In this document: positions 1 through 9,453 of the stretch, piece by piece | How positions within the stretch are numbered: the first letter of the stretch is position 1 | Layout: every line of letters begins with the position of its first letter | From: Candolleomyces eurysporus | Lineage: Eukaryota > Basidiomycota > Agaricomycetes > Agaricales > Psathyrellaceae | Length of the DNA stretch: 14,677 bases | Direction of reading: 5' to 3' | NCBI GenBank assembly: GCA_027579435.1 | Contig: JANBPK010001713.1 | Location: 1 to 14,677 of the forward strand | Notes under the pieces: model-generated | The model's input: the letters and a program-made list of their open reading frames with translations, nothing else | The model's database searches: none | What the model was told of the DNA's origin: nothing | Program-made: the position numbers and the translations under genes

Positions 1-1509
1 CATAAGTACTTGTGCCGTCAATAGAGGACGATACGCACCGTCGAACGATACAGCATGGGGCGGAGGATTGGATGTCAGATGAGTGGGATTCGGAACATCG
101 ACATAATACTGCCCATTTGAGAAGGGAGTGTGTTGAAGGAACGATGAATGTGTGAGATCCACATTTGATGCTACCCCAGGCGCCGCGTTAGAGCAATAGG
201 AGGGTGACGCTAATGGCGGTAGATTGGACAGCAGTTCGAGATCTTCGGGAGTCCACTGATAAGAGGTTTGGAAAAAGGTTTGAGGGGGAATGTCAATGCT
301 GGATGCCGCTGGTGGTTGTGGGTTTACACTTTCGACGGCGGTGATGTTGGAATATGCAGAGGACTGGTTAATTCCCTCCCAAGAGTAGGACGGAGTGAAA
401 GTAGAATTCAACACGGCCCCGAGAGGATCGAGGGAAGGAAGGTGAGGGTATGGATTGTACAGCGGTGGAAGCGACGGTTCGGGCATTGAGCCACCCCCGA
501 ATTGGGCGAGGTTCTGTGCCAGTCGCTGACGGGGAACTGGTTGAGGTGCGGCAGGTGCTTGCAGGAGTGGAAGGCTTCTCATAGTGGCGCCGGGATCAGG
601 TGCTGTCCACGCAGAGGAGCGAATCAAGACTGGATTTGCCTCCACGGGTACATATGAAAGACAAGGAGCATATCCATACATTGATGGTGTCGCCCCAATG
701 CTGGTCGCCGCTTGATTTCTTCTTGGAGGTGGTGACCGAGACGCAACGTTGTTCGTGGGAGTCAGCTGCGGTGGCGGCTGTAACGCTGTTAGCGCTCGTG
801 GGGATGGTGATGTGGTCTCGGCGAGGCTGGAGGAGAAACTGGGATATGCGGGAGCAGAGTGCATCCATTGACGTCCTGAGGGATTAGAGTGAGTCGATGC
901 CGAACTACCTCCCAAATGTGAATGAATAGGACGAGAGGATGGAAGCTGGGACCTGATGCCCTCAACTGATTGCTGCTGGGAAGCAGACAATCGAGGTGCC
1001 GCAGGCGCAGCCCTTGAGCTTGGTCCTGCCCTTGACACGCCTATCCGACCGTCCTGAGTGTTGAAAANGTGGAGGGTATGGGCCAAAAGACCATGAGTTG
1101 GAGCCTACGTTGCTGGGCTGATCCTTTGGCATTGCTGTCGAGATGAGAGTTGGGAGGAAGGTGTGACGGCCACGAGGTGATCGTATGTGTATGACGAGTG
1201 CAGTGCGTTTTAAACCAGTGAAAGATAGTGCACGCGATGGGGTGCAGGATGAAAAGAAGTGTTACAGCATCTCCCGTCCTCATGGCTGTGTCCAGGACTT
1301 CTGCCCGAAGACGGAGATCGGACCTTGTCAAGCTGGCCAGACGCAAAATTTTTGAAGGATAGATGGATAAGATCCATGCGTTCTGTTGAATTGAACATCG
1401 TGCTCAAGGGCCAGAAGGAAGGCGGGTCGTCGTTGAGCGACACGCCTGTTAGACTTTCTGCAAATAAAAGCCGCCCGTACTGGCCTCTCGAGAGCTCGAG
1501 TTTACCACC
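1..1509 (-). CDS. Pro/Ser/Gln-rich protein, 3' part, partial at left edge, function unknown
   Basis: Seen: from about 1104 down to 1 the minus strand stays open for about 368 codons, far longer than chance, and is rich in Pro, Ser, Gln and Ala (for example QPPPQLTPTNN and SRSPPPRSFSSS). Aromatic patches such as SYQWTPEDLELL and PSYSWEGINQS lie near the left edge. No stop is reached, so the C-terminus lies outside the window. An upstream exon seems to start after a TAG acceptor at 1509-1511 (GGKLELSRGQYG...) and to pass through MDLIHLSFKNFASGQLDK. The frame then shifts by one base near 1332, perhaps an extra G, into SDLRLRAEVLDTAMRTGDA, with a GTAACA donor at 1265. The next exon would start at 1117 if the ambiguous base at 1068 is a spurious insertion. 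Inference: such composition is common in the disordered tails of fungal transcription factors, but no DNA-binding domain is visible and I do not recognise the family. The 5' exon or exons and start are not fixed. Confidence 0.6.
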
Positions 1510-1723
1510 CTATGCAGAAACGATATAGAGGGTCGAACCACGCGCCGACTTAATCACATATCATGTCACCTGCAACGGAAAAGCTAAATCATTGATATTC
1601 CCCAAGAGAAGAAACGAAAAACAAATAGACGAGGGATACAATTACAAGAAATTCTTAGATTCATTTCATATTCACGAAACGCGACCATAAAATTGACTCG
1701 GGCACGCAGTCGTTGAGGCTGGT

Positions 1724-2770
1724 TCAAGACGCGGGAGCTTCCCCTCCTTCCTGAATCGACTTGATGAATTCGAGCGCAAGGCGCGGGCTAAAAANCGCGA
1801 AAAAGCAAGAGAGATATTCCTCAGGAACATGTACGCATACCCATTGGAATGGATCACCACGCACCTATCNACTGGCTTCACAGGAATCTTCTTATCCACC
1901 AATTTNCCTCCCTGAGCAAAGACGAAATGGCTTCGCTTGGTCTTACCACCTTCAGCTGCGCCCAAAGCAGCGATCAAGGTCCTCTTGGGATCCGAGATGA
2001 GGGGGTATGGGAGTTCTTTCTGAAGAATGAAAGCAACAGACGTTGGTGACTGAGCATGGATGGCTAGGAGGGTAAAGCACACATGGACACACACACCTTG
2101 GTTTGCCATTTAGCCTGGGCAGTAGACGTATCGGCGCTCAAACAATACACGTCAAAGTTGACAGACGAAAAGTCTGGGTAGACGTCTCTGAATCCACATG
2201 CTTGTGTCGTGCATCCAGCTATACGAAACGCGACTCGGGTTAAGCAAGAATCATGCAGAGAAAACGGAAAAAGGCAACCGACGTACGCGTATCAGCCTTC
2301 GGAACCAAGAACAACACGACACCCTTCTCGTTTGCGAGGTCTGCGATTTGAATATCCTCACCCTTTTCATTTTTCAACGTTAAAGTGGGTAAACTGCCTC
2401 CAATATCGATGGATTCGAGTGCAGGAACGGCTACAGCAGCATCTTCAGTTGGTGAATCCGACTTTGCCTGCAAGGAAAGACGGAGAGAGCCCCAAGGGAG
2501 TGATAAGGTCGATGGATATTTATCGATGAGCGACGATACAAGGAAAATTGAGCCTGCAAGCCGCACCTTCTTCTTCTTCGACGTCTCCCCCTTCACGGGA
2601 GCCTCTTCAGCCCCTTCTTCCGGAGCTGCCCTCTTCTTGGAACTTGAGGCCTTCCTCGCAGGCTTAGCGGGAGCTTCTGCAGCAGGGAGCGCAGCGATGC
2701 GACTCGACCTCCTTGGTGCTTCAGCACCCTCCGCAGCGTTCTCAGCAGTGGCTTTAGCACGGGGCGCCAT
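1724..2770 (-). CDS. Nuclear-type thiol peroxidase (peroxiredoxin, PrxQ/BCP/Dot5 family)
   Basis: Reduces H2O2 and organic peroxides using cysteine thiols, probably with thioredoxin as reductant (family knowledge). Exons on the minus strand: 2770-2567, 2467-2287, 2218-2097, 2019-1865, 1787-1724, giving 241 aa. The ATG at 2770 sits in a near-perfect Kozak context (ACCACCATGG) and is preceded by an in-frame stop. Residues 1-68 form an Ala/Pro/Glu/Lys-rich tail with basic clusters (PRRSSR, ASSSKKR, TSKKKK) like a nuclear localisation signal. The peroxiredoxin fold starts near residue 85 (LPTLTLKNEKGEDI, then VVLFLVPKADT). The active site is PGCTTQACGFRD: peroxidatic Cys131 and resolving Cys136, the C-x4-C spacing of PrxQ. 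KELPYPLISDPKR and the C-terminal helix LALEFIKSIQ follow. All four introns have GT-AG ends; the first (99 nt) is also open in frame, so it is inferred from its unrelated translation. Two ambiguous bases fall in exon 4 (1870, 1906) without breaking frame. The closest known type is yeast Dot5. Confidence 0.93.
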
Positions 2771-3287
2771 GGTGGTGGTGGTGGTGTTCAACACGTTCCG
2801 AACTGGATGCTGGGTTCAACCTGCCTCTTGACAACGATGACGATGGCGATGGCGACGACCGGTACGGGAAGAAGGAAGGAAGAGAAAACTCGAACTGAAT
2901 TGGATTTTTAACCTCAGCCAAGAAGGGGCCATGAGCCACGGCCACGAGGGGCCTCGTTTTGCACGGCGTGCAGCACATAGGCAGCTCGGCCGAGGACCGT
3001 GCGCAATTTCCGACATTTTTGACAACATCCAGCCCTGACTCCCACAAAAGGAGCAGATATTCTCTCTAATATTCGCTGACCTCTGGGATGCCCAACGCCG
3101 ATGCCAGGAAGCTGGCTTTGGTCGAACTTGTGGGCTAAAGGCAAAAACACCGGGACTACGAGAGCCTGAATTTTAGGTGAGGATTGTTCCCAAATACTCG
3201 TTCATGTTAGGGCCTTTCGAATGTCAGGGATCCTGGCCAACCTACCGAAATCCGTGTACAAAATTCAGTAGAGCAACTCAAATATAA
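2771..3287. other. Intergenic region between divergent genes
   Basis: This stretch separates the minus-strand peroxidase from the plus-strand unknown gene and probably holds both promoters. A run of CAC codons lies just before the peroxidase ATG (2771-2786). A TATAAA lies at the right end. I see no conserved coding frame and no RNA gene. Short open frames here, including one that reads as a run of histidines, are antisense or 5' leader readings. Confidence 0.5.
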
Positions 3288-3288
3288 A
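3283..3288 (+). promoter_or_regulatory. Possible TATA box of the plus-strand gene
   Basis: TATAAA in the context AATATAAACAGG, about 40 bp before the first plus-strand ATG (3328). The position suits a fungal TATA box, but the motif is short and the start of the gene is not fixed. Confidence 0.3.
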
Positions 3289-4070
3289 CAGGCATAGGTA
3301 TTCAATCCTCGCCTTGTGAAGGCCATTATGATTTGCAAGCTCTACCTGGATATGATGAGTCGCCTCCCCGAACATGGCGAAGTAGGATTTACCGGTTCAT
3401 CGTAGACCGGTTCAGCCAGCCACAGCCTTTATCCTCGACTCACAAGCCATCTCTTGGGTTATACGCAAATCCAATACCGACCCAGCTGAGGCCTTTGCCA
3501 TGGACCACACTCGGATTCCGGAAGCACACCATCCCCGTTCCTCAAAGTTCTCGGCGTCCTCTAATCCACCCAATCAATCCGGGCGGCAGGGGTTGGCTTA
3601 CAATACCCACAGAGCTTCCCGAAACCCCACTCTTCATTCAAGGTACAGTCCAACGACCCTCGTAACAGCCAAATCGACGGGATCGGAAACCACCCTAGCG
3701 GACTGGGCCAACCAGCGCTCCTTACCCAGCGGATTCCTCAGTGGACCTCTCCTCAGCTGCAGAATCGGACAGGTTCCCGTGTGCCGATTCGAATCCGCAG
3801 CCCGGTCCCACAAGCAACCCCTCTGTGAGCGGAGAGGAATTTTGAACCAGCCCCACTGCCCGTCCGGAAGCTCATACTCGATCGCCCTAAAGAAGAGTAC
3901 AAAGTCCACTTGGTACATGAGGATCCGATTTTCAAGTCATGGAACATACTCGCCGTTGAAGAGTCCCATCTTACCGGTTTGGGTATTGGGAGGTCGCCTC
4001 GTCGTTGAGAGGGCCATGGTGGCCTCTGCGGTTCTGGAGGGATATTGTCCTGCATGCATTCCCCGGGTAA
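3288..4070 (+). CDS. Unrecognised plus-strand gene with apparent frame breaks
   Basis: Seen: one frame is open from 3288 to 3665 (includes SPPRTWRSRIYRFIVDRFSQ and RPLIHPINPGGRGWLTIP). After about 3675 the same frame resumes as a Ser/Pro linker (TGPTSAPYPADSSVDLSSAA ... SGEEF). At the T4 run 3840-3843 the protein-like reading moves to another frame (EPAPLPVRKLILDRPKEEYK, VHLVHEDPIFKSWNILAVEE). At the C3 run 3965-3967 it moves back to the first frame (SYRFGYWEVASSLRG, PWWPLRFWRDIVLHAFPG), ending at TAA 4068-4070. One surplus T and one missing C would join these blocks. The stretch 3645-3673 may be a short intron (GTACAG to CCCTAG) or may hold further indels. Inference: a genuine gene of roughly 240-260 aa, with sequencing errors or recent decay. 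The W/Y/F-rich C-terminus suggests a folded domain. No family is recognised and the start codon is unclear; the ATG at 3328 is in a different frame. An AATAAA lies at 4221-4226. Confidence 0.45.
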
Positions 4071-4622
4071 AGTGGTGATATGGCTATTGAACGGAAAATC
4101 CTTAGGGAGGTACGACTATAATCGAGGGTCATATTATAAGTGAGGCGATGGACGGATGGAAGAGTTGGAGCCTAACAGAGGGAGAAAATAGAGAATGATA
4201 TTGGGGCGTAGAACTTATAAAATAAATATTGCAAACAAAAACCCAAGGTATGTTTGTACGTTGTACGAAAAGAAGTTTGAAGAAAGGAAATGGTATAGTC
4301 TGCTTGAATGGTCGTGAGCCTGTCAATGCGATGTGGGCGTGAACAATGAAATAAGCTATGTATAGCTGAAAATGACACGACAGGGATAGCCTGGAGGTCC
4401 TCTGGTCTACCGACCAACAAGTATCCAGGAAGGAGACGTCAAATGAATAGATGCATGTATGGGTACGGGTTCGCAGAAAAGTTTACAATGAAAGCATGAA
4501 GAACGTGTGGTAGGATTAAGTATGTACTGAATTGAATGATAACTTCCGCGACAGTGCCAATAAATAAACCGTCCCATGCTAGACAAACGAAAAGCAAGCA
4601 AACTTCCGGGGTATTGCCGCAC
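4071..4622. other. Intergenic region between convergent genes
   Basis: AT-richer stretch that should contain the 3' UTR of the plus-strand gene and that of the minus-strand leucine-rich-repeat gene. An AATAAA on the plus strand at 4221-4226 could serve as the polyadenylation signal of the former. The open frames here are short, low in complexity and AT-biased, and I do not regard them as genes. Confidence 0.5.
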
Positions 4623-7600
4623 CTAGCCAGCCCCACTCGGCATCGAGTTACTTCGGATAGGCGAAAGCCTCGGAGCAGGAGACCCTGGTATAGTAGGCGA
4701 CCTCTGCGTCGGCGTACCAGGACTCTCAGGCGGGGCCAACGTCGGGGACAACACGCTCAAAATCGACGACGACGACGACCTAGAGCGCGATATATACGGC
4801 CTGGGCTGTGGTTTCGGTGGTTCCTCAAGAATCGGTGTCGAGGGAGCAGAATATTGCGGTTCTCCCTCATAGGGATTCAAGTCCACACCAAAGTCGTCTG
4901 TTATGGGCCTAGGTGGTGGTCGTTCGAGTTGTGCTTCCAGGAGCTAAAGAAAATATGTATGAGGGAGAGTGGTCGAGGTTCGGTGTAAAAAGGACGTACC
5001 TCCTTGCGCAAGTCTTCCCCTGCATACTCGCCTTCCATCTCTTCAGGTCCCAATAGTACCTGTCCCTTCCTAAACACTTCGCCTTCCTCAGCTACCCAGC
5101 TCCTGGACCTACACAGCCACAGCGTATCAGCACAACGGGATACCTATACGCCTGAAGGCAGAACATACCTATCAGTAGGCGACGCTACACCCTCAATAGG
5201 CTCAGGAGGCGTCCCGTAAACATGATCCTCCTCGTCCTCCGATTCACTATTAATCAAGAACGTCGGACTCAAAACCTTCTCGATGACTTCAGGCTCCGGA
5301 TCCGCTCTCCTCTTTCCTTTGTCTATTCTGGGCGTCGTAGGGGTATCAGCATCCAAGTCCTCCTCACCGGGCTCCAGTAAGCTCGAGCTGCCAGTAGACT
5401 CGTTCGGCGACACGCCGTTGAGATGGTGCCCGTTGGCTGTAGCGGGACTCCCATTTGTCGTTGCCGTCGTGTCTCCGTTCAGGGACAACCCGAGTCCGCG
5501 TAACGATAGACTAGGTTTGACTTTCGCTCCGGCGGGAAGTTTCTTGAGTAGGCCCAACAGCTGATCGTTGATCTCGAGGAGCTCTTCTAACCGGACGGGA
5601 TCCTCCGTTTCCTGGATGGTAGTAGCGAGCTCGGCGATGATGGATTGCGTTCTGAAGGTTATCTCGGCCACCTCTTGATCCGTCTTCGAACCTGCCGGTG
5701 CGTTGATGAACTCGCCTAGGTCGGTGATACAGGTGCGTCCCCGAATGAGGATATCACTTTCGCTCTGGAGAATCAACGATTAGCATAAAACAAAGTTCAG
5801 AAGGGGAAGGGGAGGGGAGTACCTTCTTCTCCTCGTCTAAGCGTATAGACTTGGCCAGCTCACTCTCCTCTATCATATTCCAAACACCTTTGCCCAGCCC
5901 ACGTCCACTTTGAGGTGTCGCATTAGAGTCCTGCTGTGCAGCCCTGACTAGCCTCTCCGCTTCCTCGGTGTTCCTCGTGCAAGTGTTCAAGATATCGCGG
6001 CACATCCTGAAAATTGCACACGCGATGAGCAAAATGGCGATAAAACGCGTGGAGCTATGGATACACTCACCTCGCAAACTCCTCATCCCCAGGAGGTATA
6101 TTAACATCCAAACAACGCATAACATGGTTAGCCTTGAGCCCGGAACTAAGAGCCATAACACCCGCAATGTCGAGCGTATTATTGGTGAGGTCCAGGTGGA
6201 GCAGCGAGTTGGATTCTGGAAGGAACTCGGCCAATGCAATAGCCCCGGTTGAATTCATATTCGTCGAAGACAAGAACAGGCGTTTCAAGGCTGTGTTCAA
6301 GGTGAACGCTGTTCGTAGAGATTGAATCTGTTGATATCCATCAGCGTCATCAGGAGAAGCGTGGCGAGAGAGAGGGAATGGAATAGCGCTCACCCCTTCT
6401 AATCCTGGACCACAGCATGGATTCTTGTTCAGATCCAAAGTCTCCAAGCACGAGTTGTATTTCTGACAAGATTAATGTCAGCCGAAAGAAAGGGAAGAAA
6501 GACTCGTAAAGATCTTACGAGAGCTTCAGCGATGATGACCAAACATTGAACATCAAGTTTATTCTCGCTCAGATTCAGCAGCTTGAGAGTCCTGTTCCGT
6601 TTCAGGACCTGCGCCAGGTAGGTGACACCTGTCTATTAAACTCATTGAGCAAATCCGATTCCCCGCAGGAAAAGATTAACATACCCGCAAATCATTGCCT
6701 TTGAGATCCAACGTCCTCAGGGCGCCGAGCCGGGGAAGGGAGTCAAGAGCTCTGACCTTGTCTAGCAGGGCAGCGCTGGGTCCGGCGTCGTGTCTGAGAG
6801 AACCATCGGGGAGGGTAGGGGTCGCAGGGCTAGGAGGAACTAGATGTCGAGTGGTGACACCCCCTTGAGACGAAGAAGTAATCAAAGGAACATGTTGCCC
6901 TGTCGGCGAAAAGGTGCTGGTGGCGGTGGTGGGGGTCGCAGTAGGACGACCTCTCTTCGAGCGAGGAACATAAGGGGTATACGTGGTCTGCAACCCCACA
7001 GCAGGAGGATGGCGAGGGGGAGGAGGCAAAAGCCCTGACCTGACTGAAGGGCTGGGGAGTGCAGGAGAAGCTGGTGCCGGGAGGGGAAGATTGAGGACGG
7101 AAGAGGTCGGTGAAGATGCTGCGGATGAAAGAGGGGTTCCTGATGCGCTACCCGAAGGTGCTGGTGATAAAGGTGCAGGCACAACATCGGGGTAATCCCT
7201 GATCATAAGAGCGAGCGCTACACCCCCAGATGCCGATATCCTATTATGGCGCAGGGATATGTTCCGGAGTGATGAGGTCCTGACCGCTCTGCCTAGTGGA
7301 CAGTCAACAAGAGAAGAAAGCGCCAAAGGAAAGGACTAACACAAAGTTTCTAACACTGCCGGGCGTAGCAGACAGTCGTCCATCCGCAATGATACTAATC
7401 CAGGTTCTGGGGCCTGGGCGAATGCTGCGACGATGTACTCGATCGACTTCTTGTCTATTGGGTTCTGCGAGATGTCTAGAAACTGCAGACTTTTCGCCTA
7501 TAAATCCTAGATTAATGAAAGGCTTGACAGTGGTACGAGATGACCTGCCTTTTTCAGATAAGCACCGAGCAGGCGGAACGCAGGGGTCTTGAGACGCCTG

Positions 7601-8387
7601 TTGGAGGCCACCGAGAGGAAAGAGAGGGTTCCTGGCAGTAGCAGAGAGTGTAGGATGGGTTTGAGGACCTGAGAGATGTCAATATCATATTTCCGACATA
7701 GAATTCAGCACCGTACATGTTCGTCGAGGTCACACTCCCTGAAGACGACCTTGCGCAATCCCCACTCGAGAGAGAAAACGTCCGACAATATGGATGCCTC
7801 GACAAACGTCAGCTGTACCCCTGAGAGATCCACTGTCCTGGGGCTCGTCCCCGAAGCGTGCTATTGGGCTCGTTAGCCCGTCGAGGTCAAACAGCCAGGA
7901 CTGTAGACATACCTTGAGGGCAGCGCTAATCGCAGGATCTGGATGCTCATCACAACCAGCACAACATTCTCGATAGAAGGATTCCACCTTCTCCATCGAC
8001 CACCACTCCTCCGTTTCCTCAGGCGACCCATTAATCGAGTTTCCGCGCAGGACACGTCGCCTCCGCTCCAGCTCCCGCTCCTCGATGGCCATCTTCTCAT
8101 CCTTGAGTGTCGGCGTCGACGGAGGGTTGATGGACGATATTGGGTACACGATAGCAATTTCTGGCAGAATGAAGTGCGCCCTTTTCAGTGGTTTCGCCTC
8201 ATCTTCAGGCCCTGACTGCGCTTGCGTCTGCGTTGGCAGAAATTTGCTGATGCGAGAGAAGAGTGATTGGGGCTGCTGAGGCGGACGCTTGAGTATCGAC
8301 TTTCCGGCTACCGGAATCGTGTTTGCNTGAGGACGACGGGGTCCGAGGTGGCTTCAAAGACAACGGGGAAGATGATGAAGAGGCCAT
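4623..8387 (-). CDS. PPP1R37-like leucine-rich-repeat protein (predicted protein phosphatase 1 regulator)
   Basis: Exons (minus): 8387-7913, 7860-7717, 7668-7549, 7497-7341, 7292-6685, 6632-6519, 6462-6394, 6327-6071, 6006-5823, 5764-5169, 5108-5000, 4943-4623. Phases agree throughout if the ambiguous base 8327 is treated as an extra base; total about 1050 aa. Residues 30-33 are SILK and 68-72 are KRAHF, like the two PP1 docking motifs SILK and RVxF, but with Ala in place of Val/Ile. RNI-type leucine-rich repeats follow, about residues 160-665 (TVDLSGVQL, LQFLDISQN, LRNISLRHN, LKLLNLSEN, LLHLDLTNN). The last repeats and the helix after them (SSTNMNSTGAIALAEFLPES, MALSSGLKANH) match human PPP1R37 in register. 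A Pro/Ser/Thr insert of about 140 aa splits the repeats. Next comes a helical region (residues about 715-790; EELLEINDQLLGLLKK is GAT-like), then a disordered acidic and Ser/Pro tail. An upstream in-frame ATG at 8474 would add 29 residues. In animals PPP1R37 binds and inhibits PP1; the fungal role is inferred. Confidence 0.88.
7498..7548 (-). other. Probable GC-AG intron in the PPP1R37-like gene
   Basis: Exon 3 ends AAAAAG and the intron begins GCAGGT, with a TATAG acceptor (51 nt). Using GC gives LLGAYLKK joined to AKSLQFLDIS, with leucine spacing identical to the matching repeat of PPP1R37 (13 residues from the alanine or histidine to the LD pair). The nearby GT (CAG|GTCATC) would leave the next exon in the wrong frame. 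Confidence 0.65.
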
Positions 8388-9453
8388 GTCGGGCAGCCCA
8401 TTTGAGGACAAGGTCGTGGTCAGCGCGCAAGCTGTGGCTGGGCTTGTTTTGGCAACGCCGCCATCATGATCCATAACCACCACTGTGGCCGACAGCCAGC
8501 TCGCTGCTTGGCATCTGCCTCTTGCACTCTGCTCTCGGACTCTGCAGCGATGGCGGTTATTTTTCTCAGCTTGCGTATCGTTTGGCTGTGGTTCTGTTCC
8601 AGAAGCAGAAGGTTTACGCTGGCATGGTCACCGTCTGTCAAACTCCGAGCCAAGGACACAGAAGGTCTCCGTTTCTGAACTCGGTGGGCGGTCCATATTA
8701 TGCACCGTAGGCCGTCACAAGCACAATTATCTATCAGTTCCACTGTTTAGGTATCCATGTCAAGGGTGATTAATTATCGTATGAAACCCTGGCGATGGCA
8801 ATGACTTTGCACATTCTAGTGTCGTTGGTTTCATGCCCATGATGCCCGTTGGACATTGGAAATGGTCCAATTCTCTGGGCCGAATAGCAGGACCTCATGC
8901 GCGCAATAAGGTGCATTTTCAGCTGAGCATTCCGAAGGGTCCCTGGCGCTATCCAAGCTGCACCCGCTCTGCAGGGCGGGCGATATTAACGGGCCGCTGG
9001 TCGGTCTTCTTCAGGCCTCTCCCCGAGCTCAGGGGATTGGACTTGGGATATGTCATATTCCGTCATTTACTACTCTGACTCTTACCTCGGATCCGTTGAC
9101 TTGGGAGTCCTACCTAGCTCTGTTTAGTCTTGACTACGAGCTCACGCATTCGACCGTGCAAGGTCGCTCGGGTTCCAATAGCCTCTTTACGTATATATAT
9201 AAATTACATGGGAGATCTCCTTGGAGTCTAAAAATACAGTATATACGCCTCGAAAGCCTTCTACGTTGAGCTATGTACATAAATAGTTTGTTGCTGGTAT
9301 ACCAATAGTTAGGAGAGAATGGTATCTACTACTTTGTTATACTAGTTGATCGATAAGTTATTGGGAAAGAGGAGAGGTGTCCTTGAAAGTTGTCCGAAGC
9401 AACTAGGGAATGAAAACGAAATGTATGCAAGCGCTATGCATGCTGAAACCATA
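8388..9453. other. Intergenic region, about 1.07 kb, without a secure gene
   Basis: This lies between the start of the leucine-rich-repeat gene and the 3' end of the glutathione transferase, so it should hold the promoter of the first and the 3' UTR of the second. Around 8485-8770 several overlapping frames are open on both strands with no family resemblance. The 81-codon plus frame at 8833-9078 has no recognisable domain. A (TA)n-rich patch lies at about 9190-9205. I see no tRNA, repeat array or other structured element. Confidence 0.5.

Noticed and set aside
2080..2096. (GT)n run as a microsatellite or Z-DNA element
   Set aside because: Only about five units, at the 5' end of an intron of the peroxidase; it forms the splice donor.
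2385..2831. 148-codon plus-strand frame over the peroxidase
   Set aside because: Antisense of exons 1 and 2 of the peroxidase; its Ala/Ser runs mirror the Lys/Ala tail.
2754..3047. Minus frame ending in a run of histidines
   Set aside because: The histidines are the CAC repeats just before the peroxidase ATG read in another frame; there is no family resemblance.
3781..3805. GATTCGAATCC, like a tRNA T-loop / B box
   Set aside because: The flanking bases do not form a T stem, and no D arm or anticodon arm can be placed upstream.
4536..4988. 150-codon plus-strand frame rich in Arg
   Set aside because: Antisense shadow of the Ser/Pro-rich last exon of the leucine-rich-repeat gene.
8833..9078. 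81-codon plus frame between genes
   Set aside because: No domain, no introns or regulatory context, and of a length that occurs by chance in 1 kb of mixed composition.
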